Positions 37,905 to 53,060 of a stretch of DNA of 64,000 bases are shown one piece after another. The notes under the pieces were generated by a model, which worked only from the letters and a program-made list of their open reading frames with translations, did no database searches and was not told where the DNA came from. This DNA is from Tubiluchus corallicola (taxonomy: Eukaryota; Priapulida; Priapulimorpha; Priapulimorphida; Tubiluchidae). Every line of letters begins with the position of its first letter. Position 1 is the stretch's first letter. The stretch covers positions 62,001 through 126,000 of the forward strand of contig JAQGDQ010000005.1 of assembly GCA_030141605.1 (NCBI GenBank). The letters are read 5' to 3'. The position numbers and the translations under genes are program-made.

Positions 37905-38002
37905 TCTCTGTTATGTAGTTTTAGTTTATTATTGACAGTCGGTCCAAAAGCTCTTTTGAGCTTATGTTAATTGCTCATCCAAAAAGCCGACTTTAAATAT
38001 AG

Positions 38003-38089
<87 letters not shown>
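37905..38089 (+). repeat. Palindromic shoulder unit plus (ATT)n tail, copy 1
   Basis: A conserved ~100-bp shoulder (CTCTGTTATGTAGTTTTAG to GCCGACTTTAAATATAG) runs straight into about 85 bp of ATT units. The same shoulder and the complementary (AAT)n occur in reverse orientation at 55087-55295. The core has inverted ends, so it behaves like a mini-element with a microsatellite tail. Confidence 0.75.
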
Positions 38090-38565
38090 AAGAAATTTCA
38101 ATATTTTAACTCATTGGCCGTATTCGACTATTTTCTACAATAATTGGAATTTCAAATTATCACACTTGACAGAATGCGTATATATACGAACACTACACTT
38201 GCGCAGCAAAGTGCACATAGTTAATAGGTAATACAGGCGCATATCAGGCATCTGCATAGTAAATAATATTGAGTGTTTTACTGTGGGTGTGCATGCATAA
38301 ATCGAGCTGTCTTTGTGCGCAGGGATGGTTTTGCTATTGCGTGCAATACTCCAAGCAGGCAACACAGGTTTATTGTGTATAATTAGGAATCTATAAACAA
38401 ATGGCGTAGAAGTAATGTCACATCTACTACATGGTTTAATGGCACGTGAAAACATTTGGTTTGCTGCTTTTCTGACAATGAAACACTACGTGAAACGTTT
38501 ACGCCTTATTGTTTACTGAGGATGAGCGTTTTATTTATTCCGTACAAAAACACTGTTGGCATTAT

Positions 38566-38806
38566 AATAATAACAATTTTGTTTAGGACATAGTCCAAAG
38601 GTAACATTTTATGTAATTGAATACTCATTTCCGAGGTTTTCCCGATTATTATCACCTGCCTGTTACTTCGATAAACCTGCTTGCTTGGTCGAATAGCCAG
38701 CGGTACCATTTTTTAAGTCTTTGGTGTGGCTCGGTCGGGAGTTGAACCTTAAACCTCCCGTGTGGGAAGCAAGCGTGCTGCCATTGAGTTACGCCACCCG
38801 GTCTAG
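38566..38806 (-). mobile_element. tRNA-headed SINE
   Basis: On the minus strand, the head at 38803-38725 has an A-box-like TGGCGTAACTCAATGG, an anticodon arm with TTCCCAC, and a B-box GGTTCAACTCC. The body continues CCAAAGACTT and AATGGTACCGCTGG, and the 3' end runs into a short TTATTATTA tract. The T-stem is mispaired (TAAGG against CCCGA) and the acceptor strands do not match, so it is not a functional tRNA. The head resembles glycine-type tRNA, but this is uncertain. Confidence 0.7.
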
Positions 38807-38810
38807 TCTT

Positions 38811-41800
38811 TATTAATTAATAATTAATAAAGATTAAAATGGATGCAAAAATAGCGACCTGCTTGATCCTTAGAAGCAACGAAAAAGAAAAATTTGCAAG
38901 TAGAAGACTTCTCCTCGTATGTACAAATGCATGACAAAAAGAGGTAACAGAAATATATAATCAGCTTTTTCTAAAAAGGAACGTGTATTCTTCCAAGCGT
39001 GAAAAACTTAAAAAAATTTCTTGCTGCGAATTATAGATCGATAACGTAAGGTACCATAGCTTGTTAAATGTTTACACCTTTCATTAAAATTCTGTCCACA
39101 AGTCTGCCTAGCTAAAAGCGTTTAATGCGGTTTATTTTGAAAAACGAGAGCATCTAGGCTGAAAAGACTATCAAAAATGCTATGTTATGTTAACCATCAA
39201 TAATATTGAGTACGTTTCATTTTGCATCATTTCATTTTTACTTGCAGACAAAAACCACTGTATGAACAGCCTCTGTCGTGTGCGCATTGGCTTACACACC
39301 ACTCTAAACTAAATTGACTGCGTACGCCCTACAGGTTTTTGCGCAAAATTTTTGCAAAATAAATTTGATGAAAGCTTTTTCATTACGAAGCCATACTATA
39401 TATTGTATATGGTAGATGATAGTGGCGAAGCCCTTGCTTTAGAGTTATAAAAGTTACATTTCACTTGATTTGAATGTTTCGTGAAATAACGTCATGCTGT
39501 CTTTACTTACTCTCTCATTTTATTTTTCCTCTCCAGTGCCGTTAACGCGCAACAGTTTCTAATCAGGTTACCATTTTGACATAAACTCATTTTGATAAAG
39601 ATAAAAATCGTGGTGATTTTTTGCCTGAATTCGCTTGTCTGCATCATTAACTTACAGAACTTCAGCTGTGAAAATTGTTTGGTGTCAATAATCTGCATAT
39701 GGCGGAATAAAATGGAAGAATAAGCTTATTCTGTGAATGTTCTATAGCAAAAATATCCGTTTTGAGTGCTAACACCCAGTAAAAATTTATCTACTGATTT
39801 ATGCAGAGACGAAATTTCCTAATGAATTATCGAAGTTTGACAGATGACGTTACAAGTTCTTCTTCTTCTTCTTTTCCAGAAAAGGCAAGTTGTGTGTGCA
39901 CAAACTTGCACTTGCTCTTTAAATAATCAGTTATAGCCGATACGATAGTGCTTTTTTCAGTAATGAGTGAGCTAAAAAAATACAATGCTTAATTAATTAC
40001 ATGATTTTACTTAACACATTAATACGTACTACACTGAATTTTATTTTAGCAAGCCCATCCTTCTATAGTAAATAATTGTTGGCGAATTTTTTGTTCCTTA
40101 AACGCAGTTTTTTATTCAATTTCAAACTGATGTCGTAAAGTTTATCATCCTGCTTCGTTGTTCGACGCGTTAATAGATGGCGGCAGTAAACAATCAATGG
40201 TAGTGTGTCTTTATAATACCGGTAATACCTTTCAGTCGTACAGCAGGCAGGATACATGGCAATTAAAATGAAACCACTTGAAAAATCAACTAGCAGATTT
40301 TTTGCTGGAATGACATAAAATACTTTTATGACAGCTTCAATTTACGAAATTGAGAAATAAACTAAACCTTATATAATAATACTGATGTTGAAAACTTCCC
40401 AACTTCATGGATGAATAATTCTTATAAAAGAAACTCAAAGGAACAGAAAAGCGTTTCAATGTCTTAAAAAGGAAATGCAATCATGATACTACAACATATG
40501 CTTTAACCGTAGATTTTTGCTTTAAAGCAAGGCAAGACTTAAGATCTACTAAAGTTGCTATTCCTGATATTTTGTCGTTGTTGCAAGTAGCGTTCGTATT
40601 ATGCAAAAGCGTAGATGTCAGACTTCTCTTTTGTGATAATGACACGAAGTCTAATGCACGGTTGATACCTAGTGCCTACCATATTCTTGTTGACACGAAT
40701 ATACCGTCGTTTTGAGTGCGAACAAGAAAATACTATTACCAGCGTATGCGGCAAAATAAGTGATGAATTATCTTCGCGGTACGTAACACATAGCAGCTTC
40801 TGATAACTGGAAAGTGTAGTCCTAGTTTCTCTAATTGACTGTTGAATGAGCTGGTGTATATAGGTTTGTGAATGCAAAATTAATAACACAGGCAGTCTAA
40901 ATTAATGGTTCAGCTGAAACTGTATGACTCTTGCGCGTAGGCTTCAAACTAGAATAAGTAGACAAGTTGCGAAGAACTGTTAAACTGCGCTGAATATCTT
41001 CCCGACTGGGTTATATAGGACACAATGGTGTAAAAGCTCTAAAGATATTATGACAGGAAGTGTGATAAAAATTCTCAATTAATATATTATGATTCGAAAA
41101 CGCCCTATGGCTAATAATTCAAATACAGAATGCTATTGGGCACTGAATTGTTTCATTTTAGCTAACCTGAAAGTGAAACGATTTTAGACGTATTCAGTAT
41201 TCACAGCATGGCTAATTGGCTATGGTATACATTCGCCATTCATTAGTAACCAACGCCAACGCAATAGCAATTCCGCAAAACACGTTGGGCCGTTGACGGA
41301 GAATATTCTTACAGTTGTGTTAGCTTCATTTAGTTCCGTCTTGTAAGTGGCGACATCCTCGTTGGCAACACCTTGGTATAACTTTCTATAAAAATTTAGT
41401 GCCTTTTACAGTTAAGGGAAAGCTAGCGACTCTGCGATCAGGGTCGATACATAAGAGAAAAGACAACTTAAATCATGCACGCATCAGTTTAGTACAATTT
41501 TTGCACAATGATCCAACTTTCGATTGTGTGATAAAAGTAAATAATAAGGCACAATTTTTTTTATTTTTAAACAATATTTCAATTAACGTACTCAAAAAAC
41601 ACTGATAAATACGAGGGGAAGATGATACCTTTTCTATCATAATTATCTTCACGTAATAGCATAGTCCTGAAAAATTCATGTTTTCATTAATTTTTTGTAC
41701 GAAAGAGGTGTTAATGCAACAGGGACATTTGTAATCTTGCACTACGAAGCCTGCGCATTAAACACCTTTCCTGCTTTTTCAGGTTGTATATTACTGCATC

Positions 41801-41906
41801 GCTGTTACAATGTGACACAGAGCAAGATTAAAAGACTACTGCTAATGGACCTGTATGTGTAACTACGTCTTTCATATATTTCCCGTGCCAAGTAAGAAAC
41901 GTCGCT
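38811..41906. other. Gene-free stretch upstream of the RGK exon
   Basis: Apart from a near-perfect AT palindrome (CTTTATTAATTAATAATTAA) at about 38807-38831 and a short TTC repeat near 39858, nothing is recognised. It presumably includes 5' UTR or promoter of the RGK gene near its right end, but no defined promoter element can be supported. Confidence 0.4.
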
Positions 41907-42918
41907 ATGAATACAGATATACTGGAGAAATATTTCAACACGTTGACGGTCAATGCAGAGTCTGTGGACACGGGGGAGGAGGCTGACGATGAACAAGAGG
42001 AGACGCCCTTCTCACCCACAGCGAATAGGTACACGCCGCCCCCGGTGGAGCTTGGAATACCTGACTCGCTGACAGCGAAATGCTTCAGCTCTCGTTTAGC
42101 GGAAAGTCGAGAGCCGCCTACGAGGAAAGCGAATTCGTTCAGGGAACGGCGCAGCAGACCTAAACATTTAGACGCGTTACGCAAAGCGCACAACAGGAGG
42201 CCACCGCGTAGTGCATCTCTCGAGGACGCAAAGAAAGTACAAAAACTTGAGTCACCTAAATCATCAAAATACATTATTCGCGAGGGTCGTGTCGTACAGA
42301 ATACAGTGACAAGTGGGCAACGTAGTCCTAGTGCTCATGGTAGCATCGTCAGTCCACGTGGTACCCATGCACCATTCAGTCCATTTGCGGTTCATAGTAA
42401 CCCTCACAGTCCTGTGGAGGCGTCTCATCACCGCTCTCACAGCTTCAAGTTAGGTAAGAAAAACACAAGCTGCATTAGCGTCATGCTGCAGGACCAGTTC
42501 CTGGATGGGAGTGATTTCCGACCGAGGACGTCAAGTTGTCCAACACGTACGCGTCCGAGATATCACGGATTACACCCCTCTTCGGCAGAGGAGAACAATG
42601 ATGACATTTACAGGGTGCGTTGCTTTACAGTTTCCTCTAAGGGAGAAGTGATGAAACGTATTGACTCGATGAGGGCCAGGAGTAACCGAAGCATTAACAG
42701 TGCCCACAGTAGTTCCAGTGTTGGAAGTTCGAACCATAAGGAGTGTGCTGGGACCTCACCAGGATTCAACAGTCGGGCCAGCACCCCACATTCAGAGCAG
42801 GGGGACCCGAGTGGGCGCGGGTTAATTGTCACCTTCATCCTAGGTTATCCGGGAGTCGGAAAGACGTCATTAGTGAATCAGTTCATGACATCGGATTACA
42901 TGAATGCGTACGAATCAG
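41907..42918 (+). CDS. RGK-type small GTPase (Rad/Gem/Rem family), first coding exon only
   Basis: The exon encodes 337 residues and one base, and ends in a strong donor (TCAG|GTAAGG). Residues 1-230 are a serine-, proline- and arginine-rich N-terminal extension without known domain. At 235-265, YRVRCFTVSSKGEVMKRIDS followed by MRARSNRSI matches the segment that precedes the G domain in invertebrate RGK proteins. The G domain begins about 307 and shows the P-loop GYPGVGKTS (313-321, lysine 319), then LVNQFMTSDYMNAY, typical of RGK proteins. G2 to G5 and the calmodulin-binding tail are not in this exon. Known role of the family: atypical GTP-binding proteins that inhibit voltage-gated calcium channels and affect the cytoskeleton. 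No following exon was recognised up to 64000. The start ATG is the first in frame; upstream sequence is AT-rich non-coding. Confidence 0.85.
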
Positions 42919-43649
42919 GTAAGGTATTACTACCTAGCGTTTGTTTGTCGTTCTAATGTAATGTAGGTTGCTGTGCGGATGTAGATATGTATTACTTATG
43001 AAGCCCTCTCGCTAATACGACAGCTGCACTACACCAGCTCATCTCATTTGTCTGCTTGTAATTATGGTTTTACGACTGTCAGCCAATTAGCAAGGCTAAA
43101 TTCATACGAGCTTATTCAGGACAGCTTACGTACTCACTTATTTTCTGTATAGTGAGGAACTGAGCTTTTACCATATATTCATCCCCATGGGTAAGTATCC
43201 CACACAATACAATCTAATCGTCATCAACGCTCCCAGTTAAGGATTTTGTTTACAATAGCTAAAACGAAGTGCACAGATCACGAATGAGTAACTCACATAA
43301 TTATGGCTTCTACTGTAAACAATGCCCAGTGGTTACCTAGGAAATGAAGTTTATCTCTATGTTTATCTATTGACATGTGGGCTTCATTAGAATGACGCAT
43401 TTGTAATTACGGATGTGCTTGTAATGTGTAAGAGACGATAGCTATTTAGGCAGGTGTCTTAAATGTGTAATTAGGCAACATACATAGACAAGTAGAACAG
43501 TGGATATTACAGCTGTATGACATTTTTTACGTTATTGTTATGTTGGACGATTACTGCTTTTGAAACCATTATTTTCATAAAATCAAAACCTTTCTTCCGG
43601 TTTTTATTTCTCATATGTAGAACTTATGTTTAGTTTTCCAGATCCGTCC
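42919..43649. other. Start of probable RGK intron 1
   Basis: Begins with GTAAGG. AT-rich, with no exon recognised. Confidence 0.5.
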
Positions 43650-43652
43650 ATC

Positions 43653-43712
<60 letters not shown>

Positions 43713-44093
43713 CTCTCTCTCTCTTTCTGTTTCTCTCTAATGCATTCTCTCGCCAGTTTTTTCCTCTTCTGTCTCTATGACTGTGGATGTTTTCGTTTCT
43801 TCTTTTTCTCTTTAAAGTTCCTGAATCCGTTTTTTTTCATCTGTGCTTCTCCTCTGCCCATTTTTTCCTCTCTTCGTTTACCCATTCCCGGTGTCTCCTT
43901 TCCCTCTGCATTTCTATTTTGTCTCCTTTCTCTTTCTGTAGTTTTTTCTCTCTTTCACTCTTTCCACCCCTTCTTCCATCCACTCACTCTCTCCCCTCTC
44001 GCCACCATCTTTCTCGCCCCCTCTCTGTCTTTCTTTCCACTTTCTTTCAACTCACTCTCTCTCCCTCTTTCTCTCTCCCTCCCTCTCTCTTTC

Positions 44094-44124
<31 letters not shown>

Positions 44125-44160
44125 CTCTGCCTTTCTCAATCTCTTTCTTTCTCTTTCTGC
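43650..44160. repeat. ~510-bp polypyrimidine tract with (CT)n
   Basis: Pure (CT)n at 43656-43709 grades into more than 400 bp of C/T-rich sequence with few purines. The long S/L/F-rich frames (43626-44165, 43787-44182) follow from base composition and are not genes. Confidence 0.9.
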
Positions 44161-45631
44161 ATTAGCTGCAAAAACATCATGATAAGTTTGCTAATGCTAT
44201 TTACGCAAAACGTTTTTTCAAAGTTACTTTTCTGATAATACTATCCCTTTCCCCAAAGAAATGCTTTAAGTATCAAATCCCCTTAGATCCCCTTAATACA
44301 CAAAGTACTGTGAACAAAGTGAAAGTAATTTTAAAAAAGCTTTATCATTTTAGTGGATGCTGGATTAGTCACCAAATTGTTGCGACTTATGGCAAACTAG
44401 CTTTTGCTGTAACGATTTTCCTTGTTTTTCTCTTTATGTATATAAAATGCAATGTAAAACTAACACTGTTGCTAGGCAATGAAAAGTTTATTTTACTGCG
44501 TCGAAACTGCTGCAGGTGGTGTGAGAAAAAGGTGGACAGAGTCATCTGACATCTAACAGCGGCTGCTGATGGTGACATTTAAGTATGAGGGAAATAAAAA
44601 AACAGTAATTACACAAACAACTAGTAAACGTTTTTGACTTTGTCAAAAACTGTGGTAAGGTTCTACTTTTGTGACAGGAGATACTTTATGTGACAGCTTT
44701 TGTTTTTCACATAAAAGTGTTTTCCAAAATAGTTAACACCATGTACGTGAGTGCCGTTTCCTGACATTAAAGGTGTACTTGACATAAAATGCTTTAAAGG
44801 AATCGGAACTAGACACTTTTTCACCATTGGCTCGTAACTCTATGTCTGAAGGGCATAATATTGCCTTCGCTGAATTCGACATGTTCGCTTGCTTAGGAAT
44901 TGCACTTTGTTTTAGTAAATTCAAAACAATAATTTTTTGACAGGTGACCAGTCATCAAACTAATTGTTAATTAAGACTTGCGTTGCTTTTCTTCGCAAAC
45001 ACATAAGTATTTCCTTTCCCAGCTGACAGTGAGTTTCAGAAAGTTGAAGAATAATAATTAATTTTACTATCAATAGCATTTTAACATTAGCACATTCAAA
45101 TCAATTTCAAGGAAAATACAAATTAATATAGTTTTGTAGAAACTAGATGAACCTGAAAGAAGTATTTTGCACAATGTCCAAACAGTGTGAACCAAATAAA
45201 GGATATGAAAAGGCGAAACAGAAATCGTAGAGAGAGATTCGAACCCATAATTTTTTCTAAGATCGCCTGCGTTGTGCAAAAGAGGGTGAGGGTTACTTGG
45301 GAAGCGTGCTCTGTGAATTTCGTGACCCTAGAACAAGAAATACTACAAATGCAGTCATATTTGCGAAACGATATGACCGCTAAAGTTTATAATTCCCAGT
45401 TAATTGTAAATTTACAATTCCCAGATAGATTTTGTGGGGAAAACTGTAAGCTTCATTCGGAAAAAAATGGATTAAAAATAATAATAAATGGTTGATTTCT
45501 AAGAAGATTCTGCTATGAAAACAACAAAACAGAGAAGGAGTCCTTCTCATACATATCGAGAGTATAATAGTTTGCAAATACAGAAGGAACAGAGAAAGAG
45601 ATAGAGAGGTTGGACAGGATGAAGAAAGAGG

Positions 45632-45634
<3 letters not shown>

Positions 45635-45680
<46 letters not shown>
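45635..45680. repeat. (GA)n microsatellite
   Basis: About 46 bp of uninterrupted GA units within a wider purine-rich region (45585-45740). Confidence 0.95.
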
Positions 45681-45681
<1 letters not shown>

Positions 45682-46429
45682 AATAGACAAAAAATGAGAG
45701 AAAGAGCGGAAAAGAACTTGGTAGACAGATTAACATAGTTTGCAAATAGAGGAGGAACAGATCGTTACGGACTCGACAGAGAAAGAACGGGAGAATGTTA
45801 GCCTTATGTCAACCTTAATGTTTATAAGTTGACAATTTGCAAACACCATACTTATTTATTATAAGCTTGACTTTGTAAATGGAACTAGTCTAGTGCATTG
45901 ATTACAACACAAATGTTTTTTGTTCTTTCTGAATCAGTATGTTACATAACATTCCAAAAAATCCCACTCTTGAATTGGCCTTGGGGAAAATTTCTTAGGC
46001 CCAGATGAGCACTTGAAAATGCACAAATTTGTATATGGCAACGATGACAATGGCAATTTGCATATTACTATGTCGGAGCCATGTCAGATTTGGGAATTAA
46101 CCGTGCATCACTGCGATCATCTGGATAGTAGCTGAAAAAATTACAAATAGTCCATCATTGGTATGCATTACCTTAAAGACTGTCCTTTCTCAGAATAGCT
46201 CATAATTGCATTTAATGATACCTTATTTCTTTTTCTTAGGCTACTTTTTATTTTTGTTACAATGTTTTATCTACACAGTACACTGCTCACGACATTGTGA
46301 TATAAAATTCCTGTCATCTTAGTAGCTTGAGTCATTCGTGTTTATATGATGAAAGATCCTCATTACATTTGCGTGCAATTAAATTCTCAAAAGTCTGTTT
46401 ATGTGCAGAATATGAACTTATTTTGGTCC

Positions 46430-48900
<2,471 letters not shown>

Positions 48901-49189
48901 TAGACGGTATTAAATGTTCATAAAAAGGTCTGACAGGACATGGTTGCTAATGCTGTGTGGGGAACGGTCCTAAAATTCAACAGGCCCTAAAACTTTTTCC
49001 AAAGTCAATTGAGGGGGGATTTTTTAAATACTACATAACTTGGTTCAGAAAAAAATAAAAAGGCATTTGTGTTGCAATTAATTCCCAAAAAATCTGTTCT
49101 CCGATCAACCTAAACGTTTAAACGAGTTACGCACGATAATGATGGTTATGCACGACAGTTACTGGTAACTTGTCGTCTTTCGTCCAGTC

Positions 49190-49450
49190 TAGCAAGTTTT
49201 TTTCTGTTCACGCCTTCTCTCCCTGTTTGCTATCACTTTTTCCTCCCTCTCCTTTCCCTTCCATCCTCTGCCTCTCTTTCTAAGTTACTTCTCAATTTGC
49301 AAATTGTCAACTTGTTGACCTGCCAACCAAATACTTTTCTGTTCTTTCTTTTTCTCATATTGTCTATAGAACACTTTCTCTTCTGTCTGCTTTATCTCTC
49401 ATCCTGTCCCTTTCTTTCCCAGTTTCTTTTCTTTTTGCAAACAGTCAACC
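49190..49450. repeat. Pyrimidine-rich segment with short duplicated phrases
   Basis: C/T-rich stretches alternate with TTTGCAAA(C/T)(T/A)GTCAACYTGT-like phrases at about 49297-49318 and 49435-49454, suggesting a ~138-bp imperfect duplication. Confidence 0.4.
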
Positions 49451-51830
49451 TGTGCACCTGTCGATGGGGTACAATTTTGTAATGGGGTATTGTAAACTCC
49501 TTCCCATATTACATACTCGGTTGCCAAGATACGAACAGTTTCTACCCGCGCTAGATTACGAAATTTTCTATTATAAATGAGTAGGAATCAGATGTCATTT
49601 CCCATGTTTTGTCAGTCTGCTTTGAGGTGAGGAAGAGAGAGGTGAAGGACTGCCCACCCTGAATTTTTTTCATTCACCAAATTGGTTCTGGCTGTTTGGA
49701 TCGTTGTGGATAAATCCGAATACGGTTCAGTGTTTTTATATTATAAAATTTTTAATAATAATAATATCTTGATAATAGTACAGATTCCGATTCGGCCGCA
49801 ATCATACATAGTTGGCCTGCCATTGAGTGCTGGAATCCGGCTTGAAAATGATTTGAAAAATCTACAATTTTCAAAAAATCCCCAAAACAGCATTGACATG
49901 ATGATGTTTGTCATTAAAATTAAATCCTTGGAATATTCTTTCTATGCGCTTTTAATGGTGTTAAGTTTGAAACAGTAACAAGTATTAGTTACTTGTTAGT
50001 GTACAAGTATGCAGTTTCCTGTTTTAATATGCATTTCGAAATAGCCATTTTAATCTTTACCTTGTATCTGCAGCTAGTAACTTTTAAGCTTGATAATGTA
50101 TTAATTTATAATCCTTGCTATTCTGTCTACTGTTTCTTGGATGAATGAATGAATCAACGAGCGAAGCGAACAAACAAACGAACGAGTTACTGCATGCACA
50201 ACAAGATGGGTTTTAACTTCGCGCTTAATTTCCTGAAAATGCATAAACTTCGCGTAATGCTGCTGAAGCCACAAATGGAGGAAGGATACATTAAAGTGAG
50301 GTTGTTGCCTTGGGGAAGACGTATAGCTGTGCTTGCATCAGGTGCTCTATGATTAGTAGCATTCCATAATACATTTACTATTATAAGTTCGAAATTACAT
50401 GTCAACGTTAGTTAAAGAATGAAGCTTGTGTGTCTACAGCGTCTAAGTGCAGCTTCGCAGTGTCCAGCTTTAGAAAATGCATGCAAATTTCTATAAATGT
50501 AACGTTTTCATTCGACGACATTCCAGAAAAATGCAGTTTTAAATTCATAAGTACTTGAGTAATCCTATTATAAATGCTGACAGCTAGGAGTCTTCAAGGA
50601 GAAAATTCGACTATTGTCCATGTCACTGAATTAATAAATGTTGTCATGTAATGCTGGATGCCTTGAAAGGTCTTAGGGATTCTTATTGGCTTAGAGGTAG
50701 CGACACGCGTGTAATTTTATTTGAAATTAACTGACTGCACATTCAGCGCACAATTAGATGGAATTGTCTTGAAAAACTAAAGAAGTAGTTCCACTGAGTA
50801 CTGCAAAATCTCGCAGAAATCCATTTTACATAATAATGTATTCAGCGTGACTATTTATATTTTGTTAATATAGTTGTGCACATTATCGCAGATTATCTTA
50901 TGACTCACAATGTAAGGCAATTTATTTTTCTTTGGAGCGTAACGTGCATTACGTGGACACTAGCTCTTTCCAAGCACATGGTTCTCTGGCTTCGTGTGTA
51001 CAAACATAGAACTTCGCCGTAGTGTAAATACTGCTGAGTACCAAATATACACAGTGCCACATGCAGTGTTCATCAAACGTTGTTTATGTGCTAGTATAGG
51101 TTTCCCTAGACATCTCAAATTAAATTTATCAACGGCATCCTGTTCACATTGATTGAAACCGTGGTTAGTGAGAATAGGTCTAAGTATGTACATATCAAGA
51201 TCACCAAATACTGATAGAATCTCCGAAGAGTTCCAACTAGACGTCAAAATTAACTTTCTTTTCAAGTGTATATTATTACGCCTTTTTCCAAACATGTGTA
51301 AATTTCGTGCATGGCGTATGTAACAGCTAATTACTAAGTCCTGAGAAACAGAAAATTGATTTCAGTAGGTTTGTTTTCTTAAACCAGCGCTCATTATTTC
51401 ACCATCGATCTTATTGTGTTTTTCAACAACAACACCCGGTTGGAAACACTGTGTGGATTATGCACTAAGAAGCATGTACATGTAATTAGATGTCTGGGAA
51501 ATTTTACAGAAGATTAATTTTTCTAGTTATTAGAAACCAAGCGTGGTTTATAATTAATATCGATGAGTGCAGTAACTTCGTATTAAGTTTTACCTTTTCT
51601 AGAATACTGCTATGAATAATCAATAATCCATAGCTTTATCAAAGAAAAGGGATTCAAGAAAGTACATTGTTTTTAAAATCATTATTAACTTTTGTCAATA
51701 TTATGATGTTTAATTCAAACTGGCGTCAAAACAAACTGATATGTACGAAGATTTACCGTATTTAGCTAGACTGCTTGACTGATTAGCTAGTTGACTGACT
51801 AACTTATACACTGATTGATTACAAGCAGCC

Positions 51831-51902
51831 TGACTGACTGACTGACTGACTGACTGACTGACTAACTGACTGACTGACTGATTGACTGACTGACTAACTG
51901 AT
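51831..51902. repeat. (GACT)n microsatellite
   Basis: Around 18 tetranucleotide units of TGAC/GACT with a few variant units (AACT, ATTG). Confidence 0.95.
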
Positions 51903-52699
51903 TATTTTTTATATAGCGCAATGCTAAAATGAAAATTGAATTGACTTTGATGAATGAATGATGAACGAATGAGGGAATCACCAAATCTCTGATTGATTGC
52001 TCATGCTTAGGGGGCAAAATTAAAGTTCGTCGAATCTATATCACATCATGCGGTGAGACTTCTCTTTTTTTCTAGATAGCACGAAATGTTAATTGTGAAA
52101 AATGAACTATATGTCAGGTTCTAAATTTTTTCACTCAGATTAATTGCTCTTAGCGAACAGAATACTAAACATCATTGGGAATTTACCACCTGTAAGTCTC
52201 CAGCTCTAACAATTTGAGAATGGTGAAAAATTGATTTTCGTTTATACAATCAAGAAATTCTTGTGCAGCGCGTAAATCAAAATTTTCTCCTCAGAGCTTT
52301 AGTGTGGATATTTTGTTGAATTTCTGCAATTAAACGCTGGCAAGCGTTAATTTACGGCCACGCACTTTAGTAATGAAAGACATGACTGTTTTGTAGATGA
52401 ATAGCGAGTTTAATACAAATAAAAGCCATCGCACAGGTCGCTGAATGTTAATGTTTTACGAAACTAAATTTAACTGTTCTTAATGATTAATAAATGCGGC
52501 ATATTCAGTTAAATGCAACTTAGCTGTTCAAATTACTTCGGCCTATTTATTTTACTTACACCAATTGAAGGGTTACTTTTACCCCTATTTAGAGCTATTG
52601 ATATAATAAGGGCCACTAAACTACAACAAACTATTATAAAATAGTTTCTCAATTAACGGCTTTTAAGTTGTGTAACTTATATAAATGACTGACTGCGTA

Positions 52700-52858
52700 C
52701 ATTGTGTCTATTGTAGACGTATTGTCTGATATTGGGTAGGCAGAATTCTGGAAAAAAAGGAAATCTGCCCTCAAGACAGGTAAATACAGCAGTAATAAAG
52801 TAAAAAAACTAGACATTACTATGCCAGTGGCTTGTCAGCACCAAATCCGAGCGCTGTT

Positions 52859-52911
<53 letters not shown>

Positions 52912-53060
52912 TATCATACGCCCGTCACGTTTATTGTAGACATTGGGCAGGCAGAATTCTAAAATAAAAGAAATCTGCCTTCAGACAGGTAAACGCAGCA
53001 GAAATCCAGCAAAAAAAACTATACACTGCTACGCCAGTGGCTTGTCAGCACCACTTCCGA
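52700..53060 (-). repeat. Direct duplication of a ~145-bp unit separated by (ATC)n
   Basis: Unit 1 (about 52700-52845) and unit 2 (about 52921-53060) share GGCAGGCAGAATTCT-like, AAATCTGCC, GACAGGTAAA, and CCAGTGGCTTGTCAGCACCA blocks in the same order. A (ATC)n tract at 52859-52917 lies between them. Read on the minus strand, unit 2 ends at GACGGGCGTATGATAATGATG, so the repeat looks like a short retroelement with a GAT-repeat 3' tail. No RNA polymerase III boxes were identified. Confidence 0.65.

Noticed and set aside
45205-45300. tRNA-like B-box (GGGTTCGAATCTC on the minus strand)
   Set aside because: The B-box is good and GGCGATCTTAGA could be an anticodon-arm relic, but I could not draw an acceptor stem or a convincing A-box; at most a decayed SINE head.
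50960-51295. 111-codon minus-strand frame MFGKRRNNIH...
   Set aside because: No recognisable family, no splice context and a length expected by chance in 64 kb of sequence.
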